Source of the DNA: Bacillus sp. FJAT-49711
Lineage (GTDB): Bacteria > Bacillota > Bacilli > Bacillales > Bacillaceae_C
DNA length: 64,000 nt
Assembly: GCF_018343715.1 (NCBI RefSeq)
Contig: NZ_JAGYPL010000002.1
Location: forward strand, 442,364-506,363
Reading direction: 5' to 3'
Part shown: positions 35,197-44,886 of the stretch, one piece after another
Layout: each line of letters opens with the position of its first letter
Position numbering within the stretch: the stretch's first letter is position 1
Program-made: the position numbers and the translations under genes
The notes under the pieces: generated by a model
What the model was told of the DNA's origin: nothing
The model's input: only the letters and a program-made list of their open reading frames with translations
The model's database searches: none

Positions 35197-36079
35197 GAAG
35201 AAAATAGATTGGTCACCATGGGCCTTCCTTGGACCGTATATCATTTTATTTTCCGCGTTCATCATTATTCCGGTAGTCGCGGCAATTTATTTATCGTTTA
35301 CGTACTTTAATGCGATTGAAGCTCCGTCTTTTATTGGTTTGAGCAACTACGTTAGTATACTCACCCAAGATGAAGTGTTTATGCAAATCGTTTTGCCGAA
35401 TACATTGACATTTGCATTGATTGTAGGCCCGGGCGGGTATCTCCTATCCTTTATACTTGCCTGGGCACTCGCTCAAGTGCCAAAAACAATGAGAACGATA
35501 TTAGCTTTAATTATTTATTCTCCCTCGATGACAGCAGGAGTCGCAATGGCTGTTGTATGGACCATTATTTTTAGTGGAGACGAAACAGGTTATTTAAATA
35601 GTCTATTAATTACGATGGGAGCAATCTTTGAACCTATCCAATTTCTACAATCTCCACATTTCTTAATGAAAATTATGATTTTCGTAACATTGTGGGGAAG
35701 TATGGGCGTGGGATTCTTGGCGATGTTGTCGGGTGTCCTCAATATTGACAGTGAAATATATGAAGCGGGATATATTGATGGAATTAAAAATCGTTTCCAA
35801 GAAGTAATTTACATTACCATTCCATCTATGAAACCACAAATGTTGTTCGGAGCAGTTATGGCCGTTGTTGGAACCTTTCAGGCGGGAGCAATTGGTGTTG
35901 CCCTTTCCGGAGCAAACCCGACACCACAATATGCGGGGCAGCTCATGGTAAACCATTTGGAGGATTATGGATTTATCCGTTATGAAATGGGATATGCTGC
36001 AGCAATCTCGGTTGTATTGTTGCTTGTCGTTTATGCATTCTCAAAATTTGCTTGGAAACTATTTGGAGAGAAAGATTAA
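35186..36079 (+). CDS. sugar ABC transporter permease (pair 1, MalF-type)
   Basis: A 297-residue, about six-TM MalF/UgpA-type permease. N-terminal [27 protein letters not shown] is characteristic, and the cytoplasmic EAA loop reads [27 protein letters not shown], where a nucleotide-binding subunit docks. Starts inside the end of the 981-residue binding protein, indicating translational coupling. Partner of the permease at 36269. Confidence 0.9.
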   Translation: MKIKKKIDWSPWAFLGPYIILFSAFIIIPVVAAIYLSFTYFNAIEAPSFIGLSNYVSILTQDEVFMQIVLPNTLTFALIVGPGGYLLSFILAWALAQVPKTMRTILALIIYSPSMTAGVAMAVVWTIIFSGDETGYLNSLLITMGAIFEPIQFLQSPHFLMKIMIFVTLWGSMGVGFLAMLSGVLNIDSEIYEAGYIDGIKNRFQEVIYITIPSMKPQMLFGAVMAVVGTFQAGAIGVALSGANPTPQYAGQLMVNHLEDYGFIRYEMGYAAAISVVLLLVVYAFSKFAWKLFGEKD

Positions 36080-36170
36080 CTAGATTCAGCAAATACTTCA
36101 CTTCATTGTAAGGAATTTTTACCATTCAGAAGAACTTAAACTATGGCTGAATTAAGTTAGAGCCTCCGGC

Positions 36171-36233
36171 AGATGCCTCAGATTTTTTATTAGCTTTAGA
36201 TTACATAAGCTCATAAAAAATCTGGGTGCAGCT
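36171..36233. repeat. long hairpin between the two permeases of pair 1
   Basis: About 26-nt arms (36171-36196 and 36207-36233) pair with few mismatches around a 10-nt loop; the shared core is CAGATTTTTTAT. It lies in a 189-nt gap inside the operon. It resembles intergenic palindromic elements of Bacillaceae and could tune expression of downstream genes or stabilise the upstream mRNA. Confidence 0.75.
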
Positions 36234-36268
36234 TCGCCTAGGCGTCATTGATTACGGGAGGGAGCCAA

Positions 36269-37147
36269 ATGTCCACCTTTCAAGGTACTAAGATAAACCC
36301 AACAAAGTTTCATAAGAGTCAAATGAAGTTTTATGCGTTTTTAATACCTTTAGCCATCTTTATGGCTTTGCCAATTATTTATATTGTTTTTCATGCTTTT
36401 AAGCCGATCGATGAGTTATTTGCCTACCCACCACGTTTTTTTGTGCAAAAACCAACATTTCAGAACTTTGTTGATTTATTTGCACAAACAAATGCGTCAG
36501 GTATTCCAATATCTCGATTTTTATTTAACAGTATTGCTGTAACTATTATCGTTGTATTCTTAACGATACTTTTCAGTACAATGGCAGGATATGCATTGTC
36601 TAAGAAAAATTTCTTATTAAAGAAAACAATTTTTGAAATTAACACACTTGCGTTAATGTTTGTACCAGCAGCTGTGGCTATCCCAAGATACTTATTGATC
36701 GAGAAACTTGGATTAATTAATTCTTTTTGGGTTCATATTTTGCCATTATTGGCGATGCCTATCGGTTTGTTTTTAGTAAAGCAGTTCATCGACCAAATTC
36801 CAAATGAACTTGTGGAAGCAGCAAGGATGGATGGCGCATCTGATTTCCGAATCTATACGACTATCATCATTCCACTTATAAAACCGGCAATTGCTACAAT
36901 CGCCATTTTGTCATTTCAAACGGTTTGGAATAATATCGAAACCTCTACGCTTTATGTGAACGACGAAGGATTAAAAACTTTTTCATTTTTCATGTCGACA
37001 CTGGCTTCACAAGTAACGGGAAATACAGTAGCCGGTCAGGGAATTGCAGCGGCAGCTTCTTTAATTATGTTTTTACCAAATTTAATTATCTTTATCATTT
37101 TGCAAAGTCAAGTTATGAATACAATGGCCCACTCAGGGATCAAGTAA
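36269..37147 (+). CDS. carbohydrate ABC transporter permease (pair 1, MalG-type)
   Basis: A 292-residue MalG-type permease. EAA loop [33 protein letters not shown] is well preserved, and the N-terminal [31 protein letters not shown] is typical. ATG at 36269 follows GGGAGGG by 5-6 nt; the in-frame TTG at 36248 is upstream of it. Forms the transmembrane channel with the 35186 product. Confidence 0.9.
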   Translation: MSTFQGTKINPTKFHKSQMKFYAFLIPLAIFMALPIIYIVFHAFKPIDELFAYPPRFFVQKPTFQNFVDLFAQTNASGIPISRFLFNSIAVTIIVVFLTILFSTMAGYALSKKNFLLKKTIFEINTLALMFVPAAVAIPRYLLIEKLGLINSFWVHILPLLAMPIGLFLVKQFIDQIPNELVEAARMDGASDFRIYTTIIIPLIKPAIATIAILSFQTVWNNIETSTLYVNDEGLKTFSFFMSTLASQVTGNTVAGQGIAAAASLIMFLPNLIIFIILQSQVMNTMAHSGIK

Positions 37148-37162
37148 GGAAGGGGAAGGCAA

Positions 37163-39184
37163 ATGCAGCAAATTTTCAAAGTTATCTTATGCGCATCAAT
37201 ATTCGTCCTTTTCCCCTTTCTGAATGTTGTTTCGGCATCCGCTCCATATGAAACAATGACGGTATCACCAAGTGGGGATTTAATCGAAACACAAACGGCG
37301 TATGAACCGCTCGGTCGCTTATTTACGGGTGTGGAAATTGTTAATCCAGAAGATATTTTCATAGACTCAAAAGGTTCTATTTATGTGGTTGACTCGGGAA
37401 CAAAAAAAGTTCTAGTTGCTGATTCAAAGGGTTCCGTAGTTGCTGAAATTGGAGCAGGTATTCTTGGGGCGCCAAAAGGTGTATTTGTTGACGAACAAGG
37501 CGATATATTTGTTGCTGATTATGAAAAGGAAAAAATATTTCGTTTTTCGAATAAAGGTGAGTTAGAACATGAATATGGAAAGCCAGATTCACCACTATTT
37601 GGAACAAAGTCACCTTATAAACCGCAAAAAGTAGCAGTTGACCGCAGAGGTAATATTTATGTCGTTGGAGAAGGCTCAACAAATGGAATGATGCAGCTCA
37701 GCCATGCTGGGGAATTTTTGGGCTACTATGGGGTAAATAGGACGGAAGTTTCAATAAGCTCTGTTCTTCGAAATTTAATTGTTTCGGAGAAGCAGAAGGC
37801 ATCATTATTTATGAAAACTCCTCCTGCACCAGATAATCTAGCCATTGACGGAGAAGGGCTTATTTATTCTGTTACCCAAGGAACAAAGACGGAGACAATC
37901 AAAAAATTAAATGTAGCGGGGCAAAATATGCTTTACCCATACATTTTAGATGATGCTACTCTTGTAGACATTACAGTTGATGCAAACGGCAATATGTTCG
38001 TCATGAATGGTTCAGGAAAAATCTTCGAATATGATAGCTACGGAAATCTATTATTTGTTTTTGGCGGGAAAGATGATGGAACGAATCGTCTGGGCCTATT
38101 GAAACAGCCTAGTGGGATTGCAGTCGATCGATTCGGAAGAATTTATGTATCAGATAAAGAGACTGGTATGATCCAAGTTTTTGAGTCTACGGCATTTTCC
38201 AATCTAGTACATGATGGCATCGCATTATATAAAGAAGGTCTTTATGTTCAAAGTCAGAAGTATTGGGAATCTGTATTATCATTAAACTCTTCTTTTGGAC
38301 TAGCCCACACAGCAATGGGAAAAGCTTATTATAAGCAGCAGCAATATGACGAAGCCCTTGAGGAATATAGGCTTGCGGAAGATGTGATGGGATATTCAGA
38401 CTCATTCTGGGAAGTGCGTCATGCTTGGATGCAGAAGCACCTTGAAAAAATACTTGTCATAGGTTTTGTACTCGCAGCTTTATATTATGTTATTAAATTC
38501 TTGGATAAAAGAAAAAACATTTTAAATGGTTTTCGCCGTATGTGGGGCAACATTAAAAGGAGAAAGCTCGCTTCTGAACTACTCTTTCTATTCCGCTTCT
38601 TTAAACATCCAATTGATAGTTTTTATGAATTGCAAAGGATGGGAAAAGCATCGGTCTTATCGGCCACTATTTTATACTTGTTTTTATTCGTTGCCTATAT
38701 CATTCAGCGATTCCAAACAGGTTTCATCTTCTCTTCCTATCGAAGTGATGAAACTAACATTATGTATGAGTTTGCCATTATCTTTGTTCCGCTCCTCGCC
38801 TTTATTATCGTCAACTATTTAGTAAGCACAATCAACGATGGTGAAGGAAGATTCAAAGATATATATATCGGAACGATTTATTCACTGGCACCTTACTTAG
38901 TATTTATTCTACCTCTTACACTCCTGTCGAATATATTAAGTGGAAATGAATACTTTGTTTATTTATTTTCCATCAGGATTATATACGGTTGGTGCTTAGT
39001 TATTTTATTCATCATGATTAAAGAAATTCATAACTACACCATTTCAGAAACATTTAGGAATATTTTCGTTACATTGTTTGGAATGGCGATGCTGCTATTA
39101 GTCGTATTCATTATTTTCGTCTTAATGGACCAAGTATATGACTTCGTCTATTCCATCGTAAAGGAGGCCTTGCTGCGTGTATAA
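37163..39184 (+). CDS. exported NHL-repeat/TPR/Yip1-like membrane protein
   Basis: A 673-residue protein with an unusual domain order. Signal peptide of about 25 residues; NHL-type beta-propeller repeats at about 50-335 (PEDIFIDSKGSIYVVDSGTKKVLV, PKGVFVDEQGDIFVADYEKEKIFRF, PSGIAVDRFGRIYVSDKETGMIQVF); a TPR-like helical part at about 345-405 (KEGLYVQSQKYWESVL, YYKQQQYDEALEEYRLAE); a TM helix near 430-448; then a multi-TM Yip1-like C-terminus. The propeller and TPR would face outside. It sits between the permease pairs, and its end overlaps the next gene by 8 nt. Probably helps the transporter capture or sense glycans; the true role is not known. Confidence 0.82.
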   Translation: MQQIFKVILCASIFVLFPFLNVVSASAPYETMTVSPSGDLIETQTAYEPLGRLFTGVEIVNPEDIFIDSKGSIYVVDSGTKKVLVADSKGSVVAEIGAGILGAPKGVFVDEQGDIFVADYEKEKIFRFSNKGELEHEYGKPDSPLFGTKSPYKPQKVAVDRRGNIYVVGEGSTNGMMQLSHAGEFLGYYGVNRTEVSISSVLRNLIVSEKQKASLFMKTPPAPDNLAIDGEGLIYSVTQGTKTETIKKLNVAGQNMLYPYILDDATLVDITVDANGNMFVMNGSGKIFEYDSYGNLLFVFGGKDDGTNRLGLLKQPSGIAVDRFGRIYVSDKETGMIQVFESTAFSNLVHDGIALYKEGLYVQSQKYWESVLSLNSSFGLAHTAMGKAYYKQQQYDEALEEYRLAEDVMGYSDSFWEVRHAWMQKHLEKILVIGFVLAALYYVIKFLDKRKNILNGFRRMWGNIKRRKLASELLFLFRFFKHPIDSFYELQRMGKASVLSATILYLFLFVAYIIQRFQTGFIFSSYRSDETNIMYEFAIIFVPLLAFIIVNYLVSTINDGEGRFKDIYIGTIYSLAPYLVFILPLTLLSNILSGNEYFVYLFSIRIIYGWCLVILFIMIKEIHNYTISETFRNIFVTLFGMAMLLLVVFIIFVLMDQVYDFVYSIVKEALLRV

Positions 39185-41441
39185 AAAATGGATGTTTGCA
39201 GTTGTTATTATGATATTGCCAGTTCTTATTATTGCAAATCACTCATTTGGAGCGAACTCAGACCAATCTATAGATACGATGGATTTAAGCGATCATATGA
39301 TGAGATATTCTTCGGCTCAATATACTCAGCCGGAGATAGATGTAAAGCAAGAGATTGAGCAGGATTCTACCTTTGAAGGATTTACTAAAGCAGCTGAAAG
39401 TAATGATTTGGTTCTTTATGTAAATGAAAAGTCATTGGCGATTAAGCTGCAAAATAAAAAAACGGGCTATGTTTGGGGATCTGGATTAGATCATCCTGAA
39501 AATTATAGATTGAACAAAACATGGGAACAAATCGTTCAATCTGCCATTACAGTTGATTACACCGATCGCCAAGGAAAATTAAGAACAGAGAGCATTTTAA
39601 CGAATGATTCCAGTCCGACTGTAAAACTTTCGGATAATGGTTTTAGTGCTGATATATTCTTATTCCAGTCCAAGCTTAAATTTCAAATGGATGTACAGTT
39701 AAAAGGCAATGAGCTGGAAATCTCGATACCTCAGGAAAAAATGAAAGAAGATAAACGCAATAAGCTTGTATCAATGCAAGTCTTTCCATTTCTAGGTGCA
39801 ATGAATGAAAATGATATTCAAGGTTATATGTTCATCCCTGATGGAAGTGGAGCGTTAATCCGCTATGAAAAAAGTTCAAAATCTAGCGGAACTCCTTTTA
39901 TTGGCTCCATATTTGGTGTGGATGAGGGAATTAAAAATAAAACAAAGGCAAGCAAAGATGTCATCCCTGTTCAACAAATAAAAATGCCGGTTTTCGGCGC
40001 AGTCCATGGGGTTAAACAAAATGGGTTTATCGCGATTGTAGAAGACGGTTATTCATACGGAGATATTGTTGCCTATCCTGCGGGAGCATCTACAGATTTT
40101 AATCGTGTCTCATCAAAGTTTAATTATCGATATGAATACTATCAGCCTACTAGTAAAAATATGAATGGCATCAATGTCTACCAAAAAGAAATGAATAAAA
40201 TGGACATAAAGCTCAAATTTATCTTTTTAAGTGATGAGGAAGCTGATTACGTCGGAATGGCAAAAACGTATCGAAATTATTTAACGGATCAAAAGCTATT
40301 GACGAAACAAGAGGATAAGGCAAACGTCCGTTTAGAATTTTTAGGTGGAGAAATGAAAAAGGGACTATTGTGGAATTCTGTTATTCCAATGACCCCGATT
40401 GATCGCATCCCTTATTTCACAAATGAATTAAAGAAAAATGGCGTTGAAGATATGTTCGTCATCTATAAAGGCTGGTCAAAAGGCGGCTTAACCGGATCGC
40501 TGCCTGGGAAATTTCCGATGGAAAGAAAATTGGGCAGTAAAAAGGATTCCAAATCGACTATTGATAAATTAAATAACGATCATATCCCAATGTATTTCTA
40601 CACCGACTACACGAAGGCATATGAAGGAGCATCGGGATTTTCGGGAAGCAAAGATGTTGCGAAAAAATTAAGTGCAGAAACGATTTCCCATAAAGAAAAT
40701 GATCTTACATCGTATTATTTATCGCCTAAAAAGGCACTCAGCATCGCGAAAAAAGATCTCAAAAACTACGAAGTGTATGGAATGGAGAACGTCGCTGTTG
40801 ACTCCAGCGGTTTTACTTTATTTTCTGATTTCAGCAAATCTAGTAAGCTAACCCGTATGGAGACGATGGAAACGTACAAAGATATCTTTTCGTTTTTAAA
40901 TAAAAATGTTGGCGGGACAGCCCTGTATGAACCGAATGTATATGCATGGGCTAATACGGATAAATATTTGGACATCCCGATGAGTTCTTCGAATTATGTT
41001 TTTGAAACAGATACCGTGCCATTTATGCAAATTGTGCTGAAAGGGTCTATCCCTTATTACGCACCGTTTACAAACTTCAATTCTAATCAGGAAGATCAGT
41101 TGCTGCGCATGATTGAATACGGAGCGTACCCATCCTTCCTGTTAACAGAAGAGCCTTCACACTTACTGGCAAAAACACCTTCTAAAAATGTGTATACGTC
41201 AGAGTTTAAAGTTTGGAAGGACGATATTATCAAGCAATATAAACAAATACAAGAAACACTCGGGCAAGTAGAATCAGCAACGATTGAAGGCAGAAAGGTT
41301 CCAGAAAGCGGCGTCGTTGAAGTAACGTATTCAAATGGAAAGACGTTAATCGTCAACTATACGAATTCCACATTTATGAAAGATGGAGTGGAAGTTAAAG
41401 CGAAAGGTTTTTCTATGATTGACAAGGGGGGAGAGCAGTGA
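39177..41441 (+). CDS. DUF5696-like exported protein
   Basis: A 754-residue protein with a signal peptide (about residues 1-26). It matches my recollection of DUF5696 proteins encoded beside sugar transporters. The N-terminal half is beta-rich (LAIKLQNKKTGYVWGS, FMFIPDGSGALIRYE-like); the C-terminal half, from about residue 355 (DYVGMAKTYRNYL), alternates strands and helices like a TIM barrel of GH36/GH101-type hydrolases (GVEDMFVIYKGWSKGGLTG, PMYFYTDYTKAYEG, GMENVAVDSSGFTLFSDFS). Catalytic activity is an inference. GTG start with AAAGGAGG 8 nt upstream. Overlaps genes on both sides, so tightly coupled. Confidence 0.75.
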   Translation: MYKKWMFAVVIMILPVLIIANHSFGANSDQSIDTMDLSDHMMRYSSAQYTQPEIDVKQEIEQDSTFEGFTKAAESNDLVLYVNEKSLAIKLQNKKTGYVWGSGLDHPENYRLNKTWEQIVQSAITVDYTDRQGKLRTESILTNDSSPTVKLSDNGFSADIFLFQSKLKFQMDVQLKGNELEISIPQEKMKEDKRNKLVSMQVFPFLGAMNENDIQGYMFIPDGSGALIRYEKSSKSSGTPFIGSIFGVDEGIKNKTKASKDVIPVQQIKMPVFGAVHGVKQNGFIAIVEDGYSYGDIVAYPAGASTDFNRVSSKFNYRYEYYQPTSKNMNGINVYQKEMNKMDIKLKFIFLSDEEADYVGMAKTYRNYLTDQKLLTKQEDKANVRLEFLGGEMKKGLLWNSVIPMTPIDRIPYFTNELKKNGVEDMFVIYKGWSKGGLTGSLPGKFPMERKLGSKKDSKSTIDKLNNDHIPMYFYTDYTKAYEGASGFSGSKDVAKKLSAETISHKENDLTSYYLSPKKALSIAKKDLKNYEVYGMENVAVDSSGFTLFSDFSKSSKLTRMETMETYKDIFSFLNKNVGGTALYEPNVYAWANTDKYLDIPMSSSNYVFETDTVPFMQIVLKGSIPYYAPFTNFNSNQEDQLLRMIEYGAYPSFLLTEEPSHLLAKTPSKNVYTSEFKVWKDDIIKQYKQIQETLGQVESATIEGRKVPESGVVEVTYSNGKTLIVNYTNSTFMKDGVEVKAKGFSMIDKGGEQ

Positions 41442-42295
41442 GACTAAGGGGACTAAAAGCTAGACATAGTATGACTGGATGGTTATTTGTTTCACCTTGG
41501 ATCATTGGATTTTTGATCTTTACTGCTGTTCCTTTGTTTTACTCTTTGTATTTAAGCTTTCAAAAGGTGAAAATCACGACAAGCGGAGTTCAAACTACGT
41601 TTGTGAAGTTTGAAAACTATAAATATGCGTTTGGCGTTGATGCCCTTTTTGTTGATAAACTAACAAGCTATTTAAAGGAACTTGTCATATCAGTTCCAAT
41701 CATTATCGTTTTCTCCCTAATCATTGCTTTGCTGTTAAACCAGAAAGTGAAATTACGCGGGATGTTCCGGACTATTTTCTTTCTCCCCGTTATCATTTCC
41801 AGTGGGCCGGTGATTAAGGAGCTAATCGATCAAGGGATTACAACGATTCCTTCTATTGAAAACTATGCTATATACGAAGCATTGAGTTCGAATCCAGATG
41901 GGTTTATAAATGGAATATTGCTATATTTGATCAAAAACTTGATTGTCATCCTTTGGTTTTCAGGTGTGCAAATATTAATTTTCCTTGCGGCCTTGCAAAA
42001 AATGGACGGCCAGACATATGAAGCTGCATCGATCGACGGTGCATCACCATGGGAATGTTTTTGGAAACTAACCCTGCCTAGTCTAGCACCTATGATTCTC
42101 GTAAATATCATTTACACGATCGTGACATACTCAATTTTTTCATTGAATCCCGTCATCGACCATATTCAGAAAAACATGTTCAAGGTAGACACTGGTTTCG
42201 GTTATGCGTCAGCATTATCTTGGATCTATTTCGTCATTATTACTATTGCACTTGCACTCACAGTTGGCGCCATGACGTTGAAAAGGAAAAAGTAA
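41438..42295 (+). CDS. sugar ABC transporter permease (pair 2, MalF-type)
   Basis: A 285-residue MalF-type permease: TGWLFVSPWIIGFLIFTAVPLFYSLYLSFQKV at the N-terminus and EAA loop TYEAASIDGASPWECFWKLTLPSLAPMI. GTG start overlaps the preceding stop (GTGA). Different from pair 1, so it is a second channel rather than a recent duplication. It is followed by a 417-nt repeat-filled gap before its partner. Confidence 0.9.
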   Translation: MRLRGLKARHSMTGWLFVSPWIIGFLIFTAVPLFYSLYLSFQKVKITTSGVQTTFVKFENYKYAFGVDALFVDKLTSYLKELVISVPIIIVFSLIIALLLNQKVKLRGMFRTIFFLPVIISSGPVIKELIDQGITTIPSIENYAIYEALSSNPDGFINGILLYLIKNLIVILWFSGVQILIFLAALQKMDGQTYEAASIDGASPWECFWKLTLPSLAPMILVNIIYTIVTYSIFSLNPVIDHIQKNMFKVDTGFGYASALSWIYFVIITIALALTVGAMTLKRKK

Positions 42296-42700
42296 GAAAA
42301 GTGGAAGCGCCTGCTCATCGACGTACAGGCCCACAGGATGTGGGTCCGTCGACGTTGCCACAGGACGTGGCGGTTTTAGTCGACGTTCCTTTTTCGGCCT
42401 TTGACCAAGATAAAGGAAACACTGCGAGGTTGGAAAAGCGGAAGGTGCCTGGTTAGCCCCGACAAGCAAATGTTCTGAGTCAAAAAAGTCCGGTCTTTGA
42501 CTTTTTTTGACTCAGGTTATTTGACCTCGAGGGGCTGGTGACTGCAGCTAGACAAGACGAGCTAGTGAAATTGGCACTTCAAATTTCACCTAGTGAAATT
42601 GGCACTTCAAATTTCACCTGATGTTGACTTATCGTAGTGAAAAGGACAGGAAGTTTGGTAGTCGATAGGCGCTGGAACTGGACAGCGAAAACCTATAAAG
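42296..42700. repeat. compound repeat element inside the transporter operon
   Basis: No ORF with translation signals. Contents: tandem short palindromes with CCACAGGATGTGG and CCACAGGACGTGG cores (42330-42372); a nested inverted repeat, TGAGTCAAAAAAGTC / GACTTTTTTTGACTCA (42477-42514) inside AGCCCC...GGGGCT (42455-42533); a perfect 28-bp tandem duplication (42563-42590 and 42591-42618); and, on the minus strand, GATAAGTCAACATC and CCAGCGCC blocks of the interspersed repeat family at 17932 and 61798. Confidence 0.75.
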
Positions 42701-42712
42701 GAAGGGTTCAAT

Positions 42713-43648
42713 GTGCAAAAATTAGAAAATCATTATTTAAAAACTAAAAAGTGGCTTTTAGGTATGCGTGGGAATGATGGTTTCCTTTTAAAGGTTCTTA
42801 TATATGGTCTATTGATCGGAATCGGATTTGTTTACTTATATCCGCTCTTACACATGGGTGTATACAGCATTAAAAACTTGGATGATATTTTAAATCCTCT
42901 TGTGAATTGGATTCCGACTCAATTTTATTTAGGGAATTATGTAAAAGCGAATCAAGTACTAAACTTTTTCCCAATATTACTAGAGACTCTTTACGTAACT
43001 GTTTTGCCATCTGTCGCCCAAACGGCAGTCGCGGCGGTTGTTGGATACGGCTTGGCTCGATTTACTTTCCGCGGAAAAAATATTTTATTTGTCCTAGTTT
43101 TGACAACATTTATTATTCCGCCTCAAGTCACGCTCATCCCAAGGTATATATTTTTCAATGAATTGAACATATTAGGCAGTTTGAATGCATTTATGCTTCC
43201 TGCTTTATCGGGGCAAGGAATCAATAGTGCAATCTTTATTCTAATTTTTTATCAATTTTTTAGAATGATGCCTAAATCACTGGAAGAGGCAGCACAAATC
43301 GATGGAGCGGGAAATCTGCGAATATTCTTTACGATAGCCATCCCAATGGCCGTTCCAGCAATCATCATTTCATTCCTGTTTTCATTTGTATGGTATTGGA
43401 ATGAAACATATTTAGCATCGATCTATTTCGGAAATGAATTAACGACATTGCCATTGCAGCTTCAGAAATTCGTAGCGGCCTATCAAAAAATGTTCCCTGC
43501 TGGTATGGAGGGAAGCGCTAATCAAATTAACGAGGGAATTAGAATGGCAGGTACGTTACTTTCCATCTTGCCGTTATTGGTCGTTTACTTTATTACGCAA
43601 AGATGGTTTGTTGAAGGGGTAGACAGAACAGGTATTACCGGAGAATAA
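42713..43648 (+). CDS. carbohydrate ABC transporter permease (pair 2, MalG-type)
   Basis: A 311-residue MalG-type permease, with IGFVYLYPLLHMGVYSIKNLDD near the N-terminus and EAA loop KSLEEAAQIDGAGNLRIFFTIAIPMAVPAIIISF. GTG start follows AAGGAAGGG; the ATG two bases upstream is out of frame and stops after four codons. Partner of the permease at 41438. No ATPase gene follows. Confidence 0.9.
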   Translation: MQKLENHYLKTKKWLLGMRGNDGFLLKVLIYGLLIGIGFVYLYPLLHMGVYSIKNLDDILNPLVNWIPTQFYLGNYVKANQVLNFFPILLETLYVTVLPSVAQTAVAAVVGYGLARFTFRGKNILFVLVLTTFIIPPQVTLIPRYIFFNELNILGSLNAFMLPALSGQGINSAIFILIFYQFFRMMPKSLEEAAQIDGAGNLRIFFTIAIPMAVPAIIISFLFSFVWYWNETYLASIYFGNELTTLPLQLQKFVAAYQKMFPAGMEGSANQINEGIRMAGTLLSILPLLVVYFITQRWFVEGVDRTGITGE

Positions 43649-43669
43649 CTTTTTGAAGGGAAGAACATC

Positions 43670-44878
43670 ATGGAAAAGCCTAATATTTTGGATTTGGAAG
43701 CAAAGGGTTGCTTTGATTTCTTTTGGAACGAAGCGAACTCAGATAAAAATTCGAATGGATATGGATTAATTCTTGATCAATCCGCGAATAAGCAAGTAGC
43801 GAGTATTGCTGCGGTTGGTTTTGGATTGACCGCAATTATTATCGGAATTGAAAGAGGCTGGATTACTCGAGAAGAAGGGTATGAGCGTACGAAGGGCACG
43901 CTTGAAACTTTCTTGCATCATGTCGAACACGAAAAAGGCTTCTTTTATCACTTTTTGAATATGAAGACAGCCAAAAAGAATGAGACGTTCCATGATTGTG
44001 CTTCTATCATTGACACGACATTGTTTTTAAATGGAGCTATTACATCTGCAGAATATTTTGAAGGTGAAATTAAAGAGCTTTTTGAAAAAATTTATGAACG
44101 CATTGACTGGACTATTTATTACGACGAACCTGTAAATCAGTATTTTATGGGATATGACCCTGAAAGGGGAGGCTTCCACCACTGGGAAACATATGCGGAG
44201 CAAATGACGCAATATGTGCTTGGTGTCGCTTCACCTTCACATTCTGTTCCAGTAAAAATTTATGACGGTTTTGAACGAAAAACAGCAAAATACGGTCCTT
44301 ATGAATTTATTAATGCACCAGGTGGGGCCTTGTTCGTTCACCAATTTTCACATGCGTTTATCGATTTTAAAAAGGTTGTGGATAAGGACGGAACGGATTG
44401 GTTCGAGAATTCTGTGCAAGCTTCATTAGCAAGCCGCCACTATAGTATCGAGAACCCGAACGGGCGAAAAACCTATCATGAAAATGCGTGGGGTTTAACT
44501 GCTTGTGCGTCGCCAAATGGTTATATCGTACCGGGGACTCCGCCATTTTATCCGGATGTGACTCCGAATAATGAAGGTACGGTTCCACCATGTGGTGCGG
44601 CTGGTTCAATCGTTTTTACACCAGAGGAATCGATTGCAGCAATGGAATATTACTATGAAAACCATCCACAGTTATGGGGAGAATATGGTTTTTGGGATGC
44701 ATACAACTTAGATGTTGAGCCGGCATGGTATGCGGAGCATGTAATTGGAATTGATAAAGGAATTACGCTTCTTATGATTGAAAACTATAGATCTGGTCTA
44801 GTGTGGGATTTATATATGAAAAACAAATACGTTCAGCGCGGTATTGAAATGCTGGGCTGGAAGAAAAGAGAAGCCTGA
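43670..44878 (+). CDS. glucoamylase-like (GH144-type) glycoside hydrolase
   Basis: A 402-residue protein of the 'glycoamylase-like' family whose characterised members (GH144) act on beta-1,2-glucan. An (alpha/alpha)6 barrel is suggested by KGCFDFFWNEANSD, GFGLTAIIIGIERGW, RTKGTLETFLHH, KGFFYHFLNM, TFHDCASIIDTTLFLNGA and GALFVHQFSHAFIDF. HENAWGLTACASPNGY and DAYNLDVEPAWYAEHVIGIDKGI are typical late motifs. No signal peptide, so it probably cleaves imported oligosaccharides in the cytoplasm. It lies between the second permease pair and the GH35 gene. Exact linkage specificity is not proven. Confidence 0.8.
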   Translation: MEKPNILDLEAKGCFDFFWNEANSDKNSNGYGLILDQSANKQVASIAAVGFGLTAIIIGIERGWITREEGYERTKGTLETFLHHVEHEKGFFYHFLNMKTAKKNETFHDCASIIDTTLFLNGAITSAEYFEGEIKELFEKIYERIDWTIYYDEPVNQYFMGYDPERGGFHHWETYAEQMTQYVLGVASPSHSVPVKIYDGFERKTAKYGPYEFINAPGGALFVHQFSHAFIDFKKVVDKDGTDWFENSVQASLASRHYSIENPNGRKTYHENAWGLTACASPNGYIVPGTPPFYPDVTPNNEGTVPPCGAAGSIVFTPEESIAAMEYYYENHPQLWGEYGFWDAYNLDVEPAWYAEHVIGIDKGITLLMIENYRSGLVWDLYMKNKYVQRGIEMLGWKKREA

Positions 44879-44886
44879 GGTGCCAT

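Noticed and set aside
42220-42456. ORFs crossing the repeat island at 42.3 kb on both strands
   Set aside because: They read through palindromic repeats and have no translation signals.
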